Assembly: GCA_013339895.1 (NCBI GenBank)
Contig: JABACO010000020.1
Location: 413,054 to 477,053 of the forward strand
From: Ephydatia muelleri
Taxonomy: Eukaryota; Porifera; Demospongiae; Spongillida; Spongillidae
Direction: 5' to 3'
Length of the DNA: 64,000 nucleotides
Made by a program: the position numbers and the translations under genes
Part shown: piece after piece, positions 38,151-49,127 of the stretch
Layout: the number at the start of each line of letters is the position of its first letter
Position numbering within the stretch: position 1 is the first letter of the stretch
The notes under the pieces: model-generated
Told to the model about the DNA's origin: nothing
Databases searched by the model: none
The model's input: the letters and a program-made list of their open reading frames with translations, nothing else

Positions 38151-39361
38151 TCAGTAGATATAGTTTTCAACTTACAGGCAGTCCATGAATGTTGATCCAC
38201 ACAGCATTATCCATCACCTTGGATACCACTTCCATTGCATGCTGGTTCTTGACAAGATCAGCTGAACAAGAACATCAAAATATCCACGTAAAAGGGCGCC
38301 ATGGCTGATGCTATCACATAAACCCATCCCTCCCATGGCTGGTGCTATCACATAACCCCATCCCTCCCGCGGCTGATGCTATCACATAAACCCATCCCTC
38401 CCGTGGCTGATACGAGGGGCCGGGGTGGGGCATCGCGGCTTACTACCAGTAGAGTCGCCCCACCAGTGGGCGGTGTCATCTCTGTGGTGGTGTTTCGCAA
38501 GGGCCCTGGCACCCACGGTTAACTTTGAAGGTGGGCTGGGGGGGGGTATCGGCAATTTTCATATGAACGCTATGCGCAACACATACCTGTGGAGAGCGTT
38601 GAACGTTGACAGAAGCGTCTCTCTAGGCGGTGGTAATAAATCCGCACTCCCGACTGTTTGCCTTACCCCAAGCAGGTCCAGTACACCCCTCAACCCGAGC
38701 TTGGCTAATACGTCTACGAGAAAGTGTTTCTGTTCGTCTCGTGACCACATTTCCCACAGCGTGCTGGCCCCCGTCAACTTGGAAGTTACATTGTCTATCC
38801 TCTGCTGCCTGTTAACAACAGAGTGAGGGAGAGGTCGGATAGGTATAGTGACACACGCGCTCGCCCACGCACACTCATAGATGTTTGTATACTTGCACAT
38901 AACATATAACCCCCACCGTTCTTTGAGGGAAACTTCCTCGTTAAGGAGAAACATAGGAGGTAGCCGTAGCACCGGGCAGGTTCTATGGTAGAGAATAGGA
39001 TGTTTCTTTCTGTTCTTGATAGGAACATACGTTTACCCCGTTATCATCCAGGAAGCTAGAGCTAAGGAAATGCGTGTGTAGAGCGGATGTAGCGGGTAGC
39101 CTCGGAGGAGGCCCGTGTCGCATTCTGATTCGCAGGGCGCCTCTCCAACACATAGTTCCGCCGATTCGGTAGGCAGCGGCCCTTCAATAAGACCCTTGCA
39201 AACATCATTCGTGAGTGACGAAATATAGCTCTTTTCTGACAGTAGCTGAAAAACGTGGAATAAAGATTCGAGTACGTGCACTGTCCTTGTTTTGATCAGG
39301 TAAAACCAACCTCGTACAAAACGGGTTTCAATCTGGAGTGGACGCGCTGTAATTCATCCAT
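37909..39361 (-). CDS. Conserved uncharacterised protein, 263 aa
   Basis: Six exons: 39361-39311, 39245-39037, 38808-38587, 38535-38447, 38261-38176 and 38094-37909. The phases (0, 2, 2, 1, 0) fit perfectly and give 263 aa starting MDELQRVHSRLKPVLYE. The N-terminal half is helical (PLHPLYTRISLALASWMITG, LWEMWSRDEQKHFLVDVLAK). The C-terminal half has KLTVGARALAKHHHR, WINIHGLPHDVKVIEMR and GYGARWLYNGTEFRGFLEPQ followed by GGHEARWRH. From memory, a GARAL-K-H ... GYGARW ... GFLEP-M-GH pattern occurs in an uncharacterised family found in animals and plants; I cannot name a function. No signal peptide or membrane span is seen. It is head to head with TEPSIN and tail to tail with NDUFAB1. Intron 5 holds a GT microsatellite. 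Confidence 0.85.
38097..38148. repeat. GT microsatellite
   Basis: A pure (GT)n tract of about 50 bp immediately beside the acceptor of the last exon of the 263-aa gene; the CA strand forms its polypyrimidine-like region. Confidence 0.9.
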
Positions 39362-39529
39362 TGATAGGCCGGCAGCCCTTCCCCCCCCCACGTAAGGATG
39401 AATATTTGAGTTCGATATTTTGTCCGGAAGGCAATATTTAGCTTCTCTTAATTAAGATACGGTCGGACGTTCAAGCAAGCTGGTCGGTACACTAGCCGAG
39501 TCTCTTTTCTGTTTTGCAAGCCTGCAGAA
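39362..39529. promoter_or_regulatory. Bidirectional promoter, 263-aa gene / TEPSIN
   Basis: 168 bp between divergent start codons. It holds a CCCTTCCCCCCCC tract and an ATTAAGATACGGTCGGACG segment. No TATA box is seen. Confidence 0.55.
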
Positions 39530-42500
39530 ATGACGGACATTTCAGAAAAGCTGACGCATATGAAGCACGTAAGTGTGGATATTATGTTTGCTAAAAGGAA
39601 CACTCGATGATGCCTGCGCATCTATCGCTATAGATGCCGGCCCTTATCACTGCTACCTTAGCAACAGGGAGCCCCACGCAGTCCTTCATCATTACAGACA
39701 TCGTTAGTATCCTTCATCCTGTGTGCATACAGTAATAGAAGTAACGCCAGCTGGCAAGGTGGAGATGGCCCAAATTGCGTACTTCATCGATGAAAGATAA
39801 ACCTCAGATGTCAGTTGGTTCATTAGTGTAGTGGTTATCACGTCTGCTTTACACGCAGAAGGCCCTGGGTTCAAGCCCCAGATGAACCAAAATGTGTATT
39901 TTTTTCTTATTTTTAAGGTTTTGTTTAAACCTCAAACAGTTATTGTAGTACTGCCTGGCTGGCTATTGTATGCTACTGCACATCATTGTTTTGAAGGGCT
40001 TAATCCAATGTCCGCATTGCAATGTCTAGCTATTGCATAGATTAACTCACAACTTCGTAAAAGTAATTTGGCCTGCAGTGTGTTTCGTTGTTATATCGCA
40101 TGAGTGCATCTTGCTGGTGTGGCAGTACCTTAAACTGAGCCTTAGATATGTCATTTGAGTCTCACGAGACGCGAGGATTCCTACTGAAGTATCTGCTCAA
40201 CCAGTTGGTGTCCACCAAGAACGTGTACGTAAAGCTAAAGGTGCTGCTAGTTCTCACTGCCCTGGTGGAACGTGGGCACATAGAATTCAAGATCAGCCTC
40301 AGCAAGCAGACAGAAGGGATTGCTGAAGCTTCGAGTAAGGAACACTTTGTGTCTCTTCGCTCTTTCTTTCACACGCTCCTTCCCTTTCTCTCTCTCTCCC
40401 TTACCTTGGCAATCACTTTCCATCTCACAGAACTTGTTTCAAAAGAAGCTGCTCTAGCCAGTGATTGCAGCAAAATCAGAGATCTGGCAAATGTATGTGG
40501 GTGTGTATGTGATATGTGTGTGGAAGTAGTTGTGAGCATTGTAATGCAATGGAGAGAGGGAGGATGTAGAGGGGAAGGGACATAGATGGGTGAGGGGAGG
40601 GGCATAGATGGGTGAGGGGAGGGGCATAGATGGGTGAGGGGAGGGGCATAGATGGGTGAGGGGAGGGGCATAGATGGGTGAGGGGAGGGGCATAGATGGG
40701 TGAGGAAGGGAGGGGCATAGATGGGTGAGGAAGGGAGGGGCATAGACGGGTGAGGAAGGGAGGGGCATAGATGGGTGAGGGGAGGGGCATAGATGGGTGA
40801 GGGAGGAGTCATGAGTGGTCTGCTGAGGTGAGGGAGGGAGGGGCTCATTAAGGTAGGACTAGATGTTACATAAAAGGTGGCAGCCAAGTGGTGTGACTCA
40901 TGAATCTCATTGACAGAGACTGTTGGAACTGCTCTTTGATGATAGTGGTGACAACGTAAAGAGGCAGCCAACCATCTCACAGTTCCAGCGACAAGGTTCT
41001 GTGATCTCACTCATCCCCATTCCCACCATTATCACTCATCCCCATTCCCACCATTATCACTCATCCCCATTCCCACCATTATCACTCATCCCCATTCCCA
41101 CCATTATCACTCATCTCCATTCCCACCATTATCACTCATCTCCATTCCCACCATTATCCTGCATTCTACAGGTGATGGCTCAAATTTTGGAGAGGGTGTG
41201 GCATCTTCGTACGGAGGGGGTGGGGCATCATCGTCGTACGGAGGGGGAGGGGCATCATCTTCATATGGAGGGGGAGGGTCAGCTCCATATAGGGGAACCG
41301 GAAGCTCAAGTGGTAGCAAGTATATAGGCTTTGGCAATACACCTCCCCCTGCCCCTTCTGAAGACATCGGTAAGCAGTGATCTTTGATCCCCATCATTGG
41401 CTTCATGTGTCTTGTCACCCATCCGTATACTATGAATTATCTCATCCCCTCCCTCCTCTCCCTCCCCCTCTTCCCTCTCTCCCTTCCTCTAACCCTTCCT
41501 CCTCCCTCTTTTTCTCTCCCTTCCTCTCTTCCTCCCTCCTTCTTCTCTCTCCCTCCCTCCTTCCTCTGTCCCTCTCTCCCTCATTCCTCCCTCTCTCTCC
41601 CTCCCTTCTTCCTCTCTCTCTCCCTCCCTCTCTCTCCCTCCCCTCCTTCCCTCCCTCTCTCCCCTCTCCCTCCTCCTTCCTCCCTCTCTCCCTCCCTCCT
41701 TCCTCTGTCCCTCTCTCCTTCCTCCCTCTCTCCCTCCCTCTCTCTCCTCCCCCTCCTTCCCTCCCTCTCTCCCTCCCTCCTTCCTTCCTCCCTCTCTCCT
41801 TCCCTCTCTCTCCCTCCCCCTCCTTCCCTCCCTCTCGTCCTACCCTCCTTCCTCCCTCTCTCCTCCTCCCTCCTCCTCCTCCCTCCCTCTCTCCTCCCTT
41901 CTTCCTCTCTCCCTCCCTTCTCCCTCTCTCCCTCCCTCTCTCCCTCCCTCATACACAGGAACAAAGATATCCAAAGCTATACAGAAAACAGGACTTATTC
42001 TTCCTGGGCAGATCGACAATAAACCATTGCCATATGATGCCAGTTATGTTTCCATGACTCCTGTAGCTACCAACTATTCTGGACCTAAGTACGCACCCTC
42101 TTATCCTGTATCCAATACTGGACGACCAACAGAAAGCCTGCTGGGCAGAGGTAGGTTTGCATGTGGGGGAGTGGGAAGTGTACTCTAAATATTCCCCACC
42201 TCTCCCTCCTCAGAACATGTCAGTGGGTATGCAGGGGGAGGATGGGATAGCCATACCACCCAGCTGAGTGCACCCACTCGAAGGTTAGCTACTTGAGTGA
42301 TGACATGAATGTCCACACGCACACACAAACACACACACAACACACACTCATACTCACACACACTCACACACACACACTCATACACACTCACACAACACAC
42401 ACACACACACACACACACACTCATTGGCAATTGAATTCTCCCAACACTTCTCACACATGTGTAGAGAAGAGACAGTCAAATCTGACATGTCGAGTTCAGC

Positions 42501-45500
42501 TGGGTGAGTACACTAATCTATAGTCTATATATGTCAATGCAGCTGTGGTAACCATGACACCTCACATTGTAGCTATGGTAACTATGGCACCTATTTTGTA
42601 ACAATGGTAACAGTGATCCCTGTCACATGTTGTGTAAGGGGAGGGTGTGGGGTGAGGGAGGGTGTGGGGATGTGGGGGCATGAAGGGAGGGTGTGGGGAT
42701 GTGGGGGCATGAAGGGAGGGTGTGGGGTGAGGGGAGGGTGTGGGGGCATGAGGGGAGGGGTGTGGGGTGAGGGGAGGGTGTGGGGATGTGGGGGCATGAG
42801 GGGAGGGTGTGGGGTGAGGGGAGGGTGTGGGGGCATGAGGGGAGGGTGTGGGGTGAGGGGAGGGTGTGGGGTGAGGGGAGGATGTGGGGTGAGGGGAGGG
42901 TGTGGGGATGTGGGGGGCATGAGGGAGGGTGTGGGGTGAGGGGAGGGTGTGGGGGCATGAGGGGAGGGTGTGGGGTGAGGGGAGGGTGTGGGGGCATGAG
43001 GGGAGGGTCTGGGGTGAGGGGAGGGTGTGGGGTGAGGGGAGGGTGTGGGGGTGTGGGGGCATGAGGGGAGGGTGTGGGGTGAGGGGAGGGTGTGGGATGT
43101 GGGGGCATGAGGGGAGGGTGTGGGGATGTGGAGGCATGAGGGGAGGGTGTAGGGGTGTGGGGGTATGAGGGGAGGGTGTGGGGATGTGGAGGTATGAGGG
43201 GAGGGTGTGGAGGCATGAGGGGAGGATGTGGGGTGAGGGGAGGGTGGTAGGGGTGTGGGGGTATGAGGGGAGGGTGTGGGGATGTGGGGGCATGAGGGGA
43301 GGGTGTGGGGGTATGAGGGGAGGATGTGGGGATGTGGAGGCATAAGGGAGAGTGTGTGGGTGCACTAAGTTGAGCTACCATTGGGGAGTATGTGCTCCTT
43401 ATAAATAGAAGGGTGTGGTCAGCTGGAGGGGTGTGGCCAGTCTATGTGCTTTACCACCATGTTTGCTGATCTGTTGTACAGAATCCAATCCAAGAGTGCT
43501 GGGGGATCTGGAGGAGGATCAGGGGGCGAGCAAGAGAGGCTGCTAGTGGAGGAGATCACAGCTCCAGGTGGGGTGCGGGCCGCGCCCCCTAGAGATGTTC
43601 TTAATAACTTCATCACCAGGTCAGTTTACTTTTCATGAGTCCTCATCCCCAGTTTATTGTTTCTCCTTTATATTGTGTGTGCATATTTGTGTACATGTGT
43701 GTGTGCATGTGTGTGTGCATGTGTGTGTGCATGTGTGTGTGCATGTGTGTGTGCATAGGTGTAAGACATTGGACACACTTGCCATCATTGAATGTTTGAG
43801 GGATTGTCTCAGTTCTAATGAAGACCAAGTTGTGCTGGTTAGTAAACCTCCAGACATTGTAACTGGCATATGACAGATCACCATCACACTATCTCCACCA
43901 CACTATCACCATCACTAACATCACTCCACCATCACCACTGTAGCGCTCGTTGTTTGTGGTTGAGGCTTTGATACGCTCCGATGTGCCAGATGTGGTGTCC
44001 TATCTTGACCTCACCCTGGAGGCCCTCCACACCCTTAGCTCCTCCCCTAATGCCAGCATACGCTCTAAGGCCACCAAGGTATGGGAACATTAGCGCTGGA
44101 CTTGTGACCACGCCCACTGCACTTTGACCCCTAGCTAATGACCCAGTTAACTGCACAAGGATCCCAGACACAGGAGAAGCCACAGATCTTAGCAGTTTCT
44201 GATGATACAGCAGTGGAGGTACTGGGGAGGAGGGAGTAGATGTGCTGGGGAGGAGGGAGTAGATGTACTGGGGAGGAGGGGTGGATGTGCTGGGGAGGAG
44301 GGGTGGATGTGCTGGGGAGGAGGAAGTAGATGTACTGGGGAGGAGGGATGGATTTTCTGGGGAGGAGGGGTAGATGCGCTGAGGAGGAGGGATGGATGTG
44401 CTGGGGAGGAGGGATGGATGTGCTGGGGAGGAGGGATGGATGTGCTAGGGAGGAGGGATGGATGTGCTAAGGAGGAAGAGCGAGTATGCATTGTGTAATG
44501 GAGTGATGCATTATGATGGGACCACTTTGTATGAAGTATGCATCCTTTCTAATTAGAGCACATCAGATCCATCTGGTTTGTTTGAAGGGCTGTCATTAAC
44601 ATCTGGGAGTAAAGGGAGACCTACACCGACCAAGCACAGTCCAAAGGCTGCAAGAAGCAACGTGACACCTGTAGCCAAGCCAAGTGACGATCTCAACTCC
44701 CTTCTGTTTGACACTTCCTCTGTCCCACCCCCTGCCCCACTTCCTGATCTCAAGGTATACTTGGCATGCACACACTTTAACCCTTTAACCCCTCTCTTTC
44801 GTGTCAGCCTGTGGAGTCAACAGCTGGGGACTCATTGTTGCAATTTGAAGACGACAACTTCGATCCCTTCAAAGCAAATGCACCATCGGCTCCTCTGGTG
44901 GCTAGCTCAAACTCCAAAGGCTCAGCAAATGTGTTGAGTCAGTTGTCAGACATTGGCTCAGCACCTGTGCAACAAAGTGCCCTCGTGCAACCACTGCAAC
45001 CTGCAGCGTACCCAGTGGGCGGGTCCCTACTCACAGGCACTCCAATTGGAGTACAGCAGACATCAGGGTTCATGGTACCTCAGTATGGGTTGGGAGGAGC
45101 CGGGATGATGCAACCTGGAACTGGAATGATGCAACCTGGAACTGGAATGATGCAACCTGGAACTGGAATGATGCAACCTGGAACCGGAATGATGCAGCCT
45201 GGAACCGGAATGATGCAACCTGGAACCGGAATGATGCAGCCTGGAACCGGAATGATGCAACCTGGAATTGGAATGATGCAGCCTGGAATAGGAATAGTAC
45301 CAAATGCACAGGTATGTTAAATGATGGTGCTTTTTGGCTCTTGAAGGCAATCACTCGTATTTATGCAGGGGGGTGTGCCCATGATGTACAATCCCGGGAT
45401 GATGTACATGACCCCAGCTGGAGGCGGGACTGCCAGGCCTGTACAGAGACCACCTCCCACCACTGAGACTTCTTCAACTGATAGCAGCTTTGCCTTCTTG

Positions 45501-45569
45501 GGAAAATCTTCCAAGGGCTCAGCATTTGACTTTGTGCAGGATGAGATGAGAAATAGCAAGAAGCGATAA
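39530..45569 (+). CDS. TEPSIN: Tepsin, AP-4 accessory protein with ENTH domain
   Basis: Sixteen exons (39530-39568, 39634-39706, 40146-40334, 40431-40492, 40917-40995, 41172-41369, 41959-42150, 42214-42283, 42465-42503, 43482-43619, 43759-43837, 43944-44078, 44135-44218, 44557-44754, 44808-45311, 45369-45569) join in frame to 759 aa. Tepsin binds the AP-4 coat that exports cargo from the trans-Golgi network. Residues 1-about 135 form the ENTH domain (FLLKYLLNQLVSTKNVYVKL). A linker carries four SSYGGGG repeats and a GFGN motif. A VHS-like domain follows at about 314-459. Both AP-4 motifs are conserved: LFEGLSL (467-473; known LFxG[M/L]x[L/V], beta-4 ear) and SSFAFLG (732-738; known S[AV]F[SA]FLN, epsilon ear). 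A GMMQPGT repeat (about 624-688) precedes the second motif. Many introns are minisatellites, and intron 2 contains a tRNA gene. Gene order: head to head with the 263-aa gene. Confidence 0.94.
39817..39889 (+). tRNA. tRNA-Val (anticodon TAC)
   Basis: A complete cloverleaf: acceptor GGTTCAT pairs with ATGAACC. The A box is TAGTGTAGTGG, the anticodon stem TCTGC/GCAGA has loop TTTACAC, and the T arm CTGGG-TTCAAGC-CCCAG contains the B box GGTTCAAGCCC. The discriminator base is A and CCA is not encoded, as usual in eukaryotes. There is no intron. A T7 run at 39898-39904 is a good Pol III terminator. It lies in the sense direction in tepsin intron 2. Confidence 0.96.
40568..40850. repeat. Minisatellite in tepsin intron 4
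   Basis: About 12 copies of a roughly 22-bp unit (GGGGCATAGATGGGTGAGGG) with a GGAAGGGA variant. It is intronic; the Pro-rich antisense frames are not genes. Confidence 0.95.
40998..41165. repeat. Minisatellite in tepsin intron 5
   Basis: About seven copies of a 22-bp unit (CATCCCCATTCCCACCATTA plus TC). It fills nearly the whole intron between donor 40996 and acceptor 41171. Confidence 0.95.
41435..41950. repeat. Polypyrimidine CTCCCTCC tract in tepsin intron 6
   Basis: About 500 bp of almost pure C/T on the plus strand, built from CTCCCTCCTTCCTC-like units. It could form triplex DNA. Ser/Pro-rich frames through it are artefacts. Confidence 0.95.
42635..43365. repeat. G-rich minisatellite in tepsin intron 9
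   Basis: About 730 bp of variants of GGGAGGGTGTGGGGTGAGG and GGGATGTGGGGGCATGAGG. The dense G-runs on the plus strand could form G-quadruplexes in the nascent transcript. (CA)n sequence lies nearby in intron 8 (42318-42420). Confidence 0.95.
44215..44480. repeat. Minisatellite in tepsin intron 13
   Basis: About 11 copies of a 20-22-bp unit (GGGGAGGAGGGATGGATGTG plus CT). It starts at the donor of exon 13 itself, so the donor sequence GTACTGGGGAGG is the first repeat unit. Confidence 0.95.
45103..45297 (+). repeat. Coding 21-bp repeat (GMMQPGT) in TEPSIN
   Basis: Nine head-to-tail copies of a 21-bp unit (GGAACTGGAATGATGCAACC plus T) encode the heptad GMMQPGT, the last ones as GMMQPGI. The third-base differences are few, so expansion is recent. 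Reading frame is kept. Confidence 0.95.
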
Positions 45570-46500
45570 GTGAACTATTTTATCCTTTTTTTTTCCTCTG
45601 TTTTTAGCTAGGGATTTTGATTCTCGTTACATATTGTATGTGTGTGTTGTGTTGTACAATATAATATTATTATATTATATGCTTGACACTGATCAAAGGT
45701 CACAATAATATGCAACTGTCACCTTTGTAAACTACACTAACTCTCCTTACGCATATGGAATATGCCTTACAAAGCCAGTAACCAGGATGTGTCACCATGG
45801 ATGTGCCTTATAAGTACCGGTTACCAGGATGTGTCACCATGGATGTGCCTTATAGTACCGGTTACCAGGATGTGTCACCATGACTGAATGACACTATCTC
45901 CCATTGGACCAATGGCAGTAGATAATTTCAATGACATGCCCACTTGGGCTCACAAAACACAAACAATTAAAACAAAAGGGCTACATGATGCCACGGTTAC
46001 ATGATGCCACATTTACACGATGCCATGGTTACACGATGCCATGGTTACATGGTGCCACGGTTACGATGCCATCTCATTTTTTGCTCTTCTTTGCACTCTG
46101 AAATCAAAACAATTGGAGTTATTGGATTACAAATATATCATAGGCATTAGCTGTCATATGAGTGATGACCACCATAATGACCATCACGAGTGATGACCAC
46201 CATAATGACCATCATGAGTGATGACCACCCAAAATGACCACCGTAATGACCATCATGAGTGATGACCACCCACAATGACCACCATAATGACCATCATGAG
46301 TGATGACCACCCACAATGACCACCATAATTAGTGATGACCACCATAATGACCATAATGAGTGATGACCACCATCATGACCATCATGAGTGATGATCACCC
46401 TTAATGACCACCATAATGACCATCATGAGTGGTGATCACCATGATGACTACCATAATGACCATCATGAGTGGATAACCACCATCATATGAGTATGACATC
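45570..46500. other. 3' flank of TEPSIN with short tandem repeats
   Basis: About 45770-45885 holds 2-3 copies of a 40-bp unit with GGTTACCAGGATGTGTCACC. 45980-46075 repeats ATGATGCCACGGTTACA. 46160-46490 repeats GAGTGATGACCACCATAATG plus ACCATCAT. No gene is seen; a polyadenylation signal for TEPSIN is not obvious. Confidence 0.7.
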
Positions 46501-46519
46501 AGATGCAGGCTGATGTCCC

Positions 46520-48000
46520 ATACACATGTTCTCTCCCTCTCTCCCTCCTCCTCCTACACACATGTTCTCGTCCCTCCTCTCTCCCTCCTCCTCCTACACA
46601 CATGTTCTCTCCCTCTCTCCCTCCTCCTCCTACACACATGTTCTCTCCCTCTCTCCCTCCTCCTCCTACACACATGTTCTCCTCCCTCTCTCCCTCCTCC
46701 TCTTACCACATGTTCTCTCCCTCTCTCCCTCCTCCTCCTACACACATGTTCGCTCCCTCTCTCCCTCCTCCTCCTTATACACATATGTTCTCATCCCTCC
46801 TCCTCCTACACACATGTTCTCTCCCTCCTCCTCCTCCTACACACATGTTCTCTCCCTCTCGTCCCTCCTCCTACACACAATGTTCTCTCTCCCTCCTCCT
46901 CCTCCTCCTACACACCATGTTTCTCTCCTCTCTCCCATCCTCTCCTCCTCCTCTCTCCTCCTCCCTCCTCCCTACACACATGTTCTCTACCCCTCTCTCC
47001 CTCCTCCTCCTACAACAACATGTTCTCTCCCGCTTCTCCCTCTTCCTCCTACACAATGGTTCTCTCCCTCTTCCTCCTACACACATGTTCTCTCCCTCTT
47101 CCTCCTACACATATGTTCTCTCCCGCCTCCTCCTCCCTACACATATGTTCTCTCATCCCTTCTCTCCCTCTCCCTCCTCCTTCCTACACATATGGTATCT
47201 CCCTCCTCCTCCTCCTCCTAACACATGTTCTCTCTCCCTCCTTCCTCCTACCAACACATGTTCTCATCCTCTCATCCCCTCTCTCCTCCTCCTCCTACAC
47301 CACAATGTTTCTCGATCCTCTCCTCTCCCTCCTCCTCCTACACACATGTTCTCATCCCTCTCATCCTCTCCCTCCTCCCTCCTAGCACACATTTCTCTCC
47401 CTCCTCCTCCTAACAACATAGGTTCTCTCACTCCTCTCCCTCCTCCTCCTACACCTAGTTCTCTCCCTCTCTCCCTCCTCCTCCTACACATATGTTCTCT
47501 CCTCCTCTCTCCCTCCTCCTCCTACACATATGTTCTCCTCCCTCTCTCCCTCCTCCCCTACACATATGTTCTCTCCTCTCTCCCTCCTACCTCCTCCTAC
47601 ACATATGTTCTCTCCCTCTCCCTCCTCCTCCTACACATATTTCTCCTCCCTCCTCTCTCCTCCCTACACATGCTCTCTCCCTCTTCCTCCCTCCTCCTCC
47701 TCCTACACACATGTTCTCTCTCCTCCCTCTCCCTCCTCCTCCTACACACATGTTCTCTCCCTCTCTCCCTCCTCCTCCTACACACATGTTCTCTTCTCTC
47801 CCCTCTCCCTCCTCCTCCTACACAAGTTCTCTTTCCTCTCCCTCTCTCCCTCCTCCTCACTCCCACCATGTTCCTCTCCTCTCTCCTCTCCTCCTCCTAC
47901 ACCCATGTGCTCTCTCTCCCTCTCTCCTCCTCCTCCTACACACATGTTCTCTCTCCCTCTCTCTCCTCCTCCTCCTACACACATGTTCTCTCCCCTCTCC
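46520..48000. repeat. CTCCCTCCTCCTCCTACACACATGTT-type minisatellite running into the gap
   Basis: About 1.5 kb of roughly 37-bp units made of CTCTCCCTCCTCCTCC and TACACACATGTT modules, with many 1-nt slips that look like sequencing noise. The very long Ser/Leu/Pro frames here are not genes. Confidence 0.95.
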
Positions 48001-49000
48001 NNNNNNNNNNNNNNNNNNNNNNNNNNNNNNNNNNNNNNNNNNNNNNNNNNNNNNNNNNNNNNNNNNNNNNNNNNNNNNNNNNNNNNNNNNNNNNNNNNNN
48101 NNNNNNNNNNNNNNNNNNNNNNNNNNNNNNNNNNNNNNNNNNNNNNNNNNNNNNNNNNNNNNNNNNNNNNNNNNNNNNNNNNNNNNNNNNNNNNNNNNNN
48201 NNNNNNNNNNNNNNNNNNNNNNNNNNNNNNNNNNNNNNNNNNNNNNNNNNNNNNNNNNNNNNNNNNNNNNNNNNNNNNNNNNNNNNNNNNNNNNNNNNNN
48301 NNNNNNNNNNNNNNNNNNNNNNNNNNNNNNNNNNNNNNNNNNNNNNNNNNNNNNNNNNNNNNNNNNNNNNNNNNNNNNNNNNNNNNNNNNNNNNNNNNNN
48401 NNNNNNNNNNNNNNNNNNNNNNNNNNNNNNNNNNNNNNNNNNNNNNNNNNNNNNNNNNNNNNNNNNNNNNNNNNNNNNNNNNNNNNNNNNNNNNNNNNNN
48501 NNNNNNNNNNNNNNNNNNNNNNNNNNNNNNNNNNNNNNNNNNNNNNNNNNNNNNNNNNNNNNNNNNNNNNNNNNNNNNNNNNNNNNNNNNNNNNNNNNNN
48601 NNNNNNNNNNNNNNNNNNNNNNNNNNNNNNNNNNNNNNNNNNNNNNNNNNNNNNNNNNNNNNNNNNNNNNNNNNNNNNNNNNNNNNNNNNNNNNNNNNNN
48701 NNNNNNNNNNNNNNNNNNNNNNNNNNNNNNNNNNNNNNNNNNNNNNNNNNNNNNNNNNNNNNNNNNNNNNNNNNNNNNNNNNNNNNNNNNNNNNNNNNNN
48801 NNNNNNNNNNNNNNNNNNNNNNNNNNNNNNNNNNNNNNNNNNNNNNNNNNNNNNNNNNNNNNNNNNNNNNNNNNNNNNNNNNNNNNNNNNNNNNNNNNNN
48901 NNNNNNNNNNNNNNNNNNNNNNNNNNNNNNNNNNNNNNNNNNNNNNNNNNNNNNNNNNNNNNNNNNNNNNNNNNNNNNNNNNNNNNNNNNNNNNNNNNNN
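48001..49000. other. Assembly gap (1000 N)
   Basis: Exactly 1000 unknown bases, a placeholder size. The true length is unknown. It falls between a collapsed minisatellite and the truncated MICAL-like gene. Confidence 1.
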
Positions 49001-49127
49001 ACCACACCACAACACACACACACACACATGTCAACTACTCTCACTCCATTAGCCAGCAAAGAGCAATGTGCACACACAACACTAAAAGCACTGCAATCAA
49101 GAATTGATCTCGGGATGAGTTCTGTAC

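Noticed and set aside
42562..43381. Pro/His/Thr-rich 250-267 codon frames on the minus strand
   Set aside because: Antisense to the G-rich minisatellite of a tepsin intron; all frames of the repeat are open.
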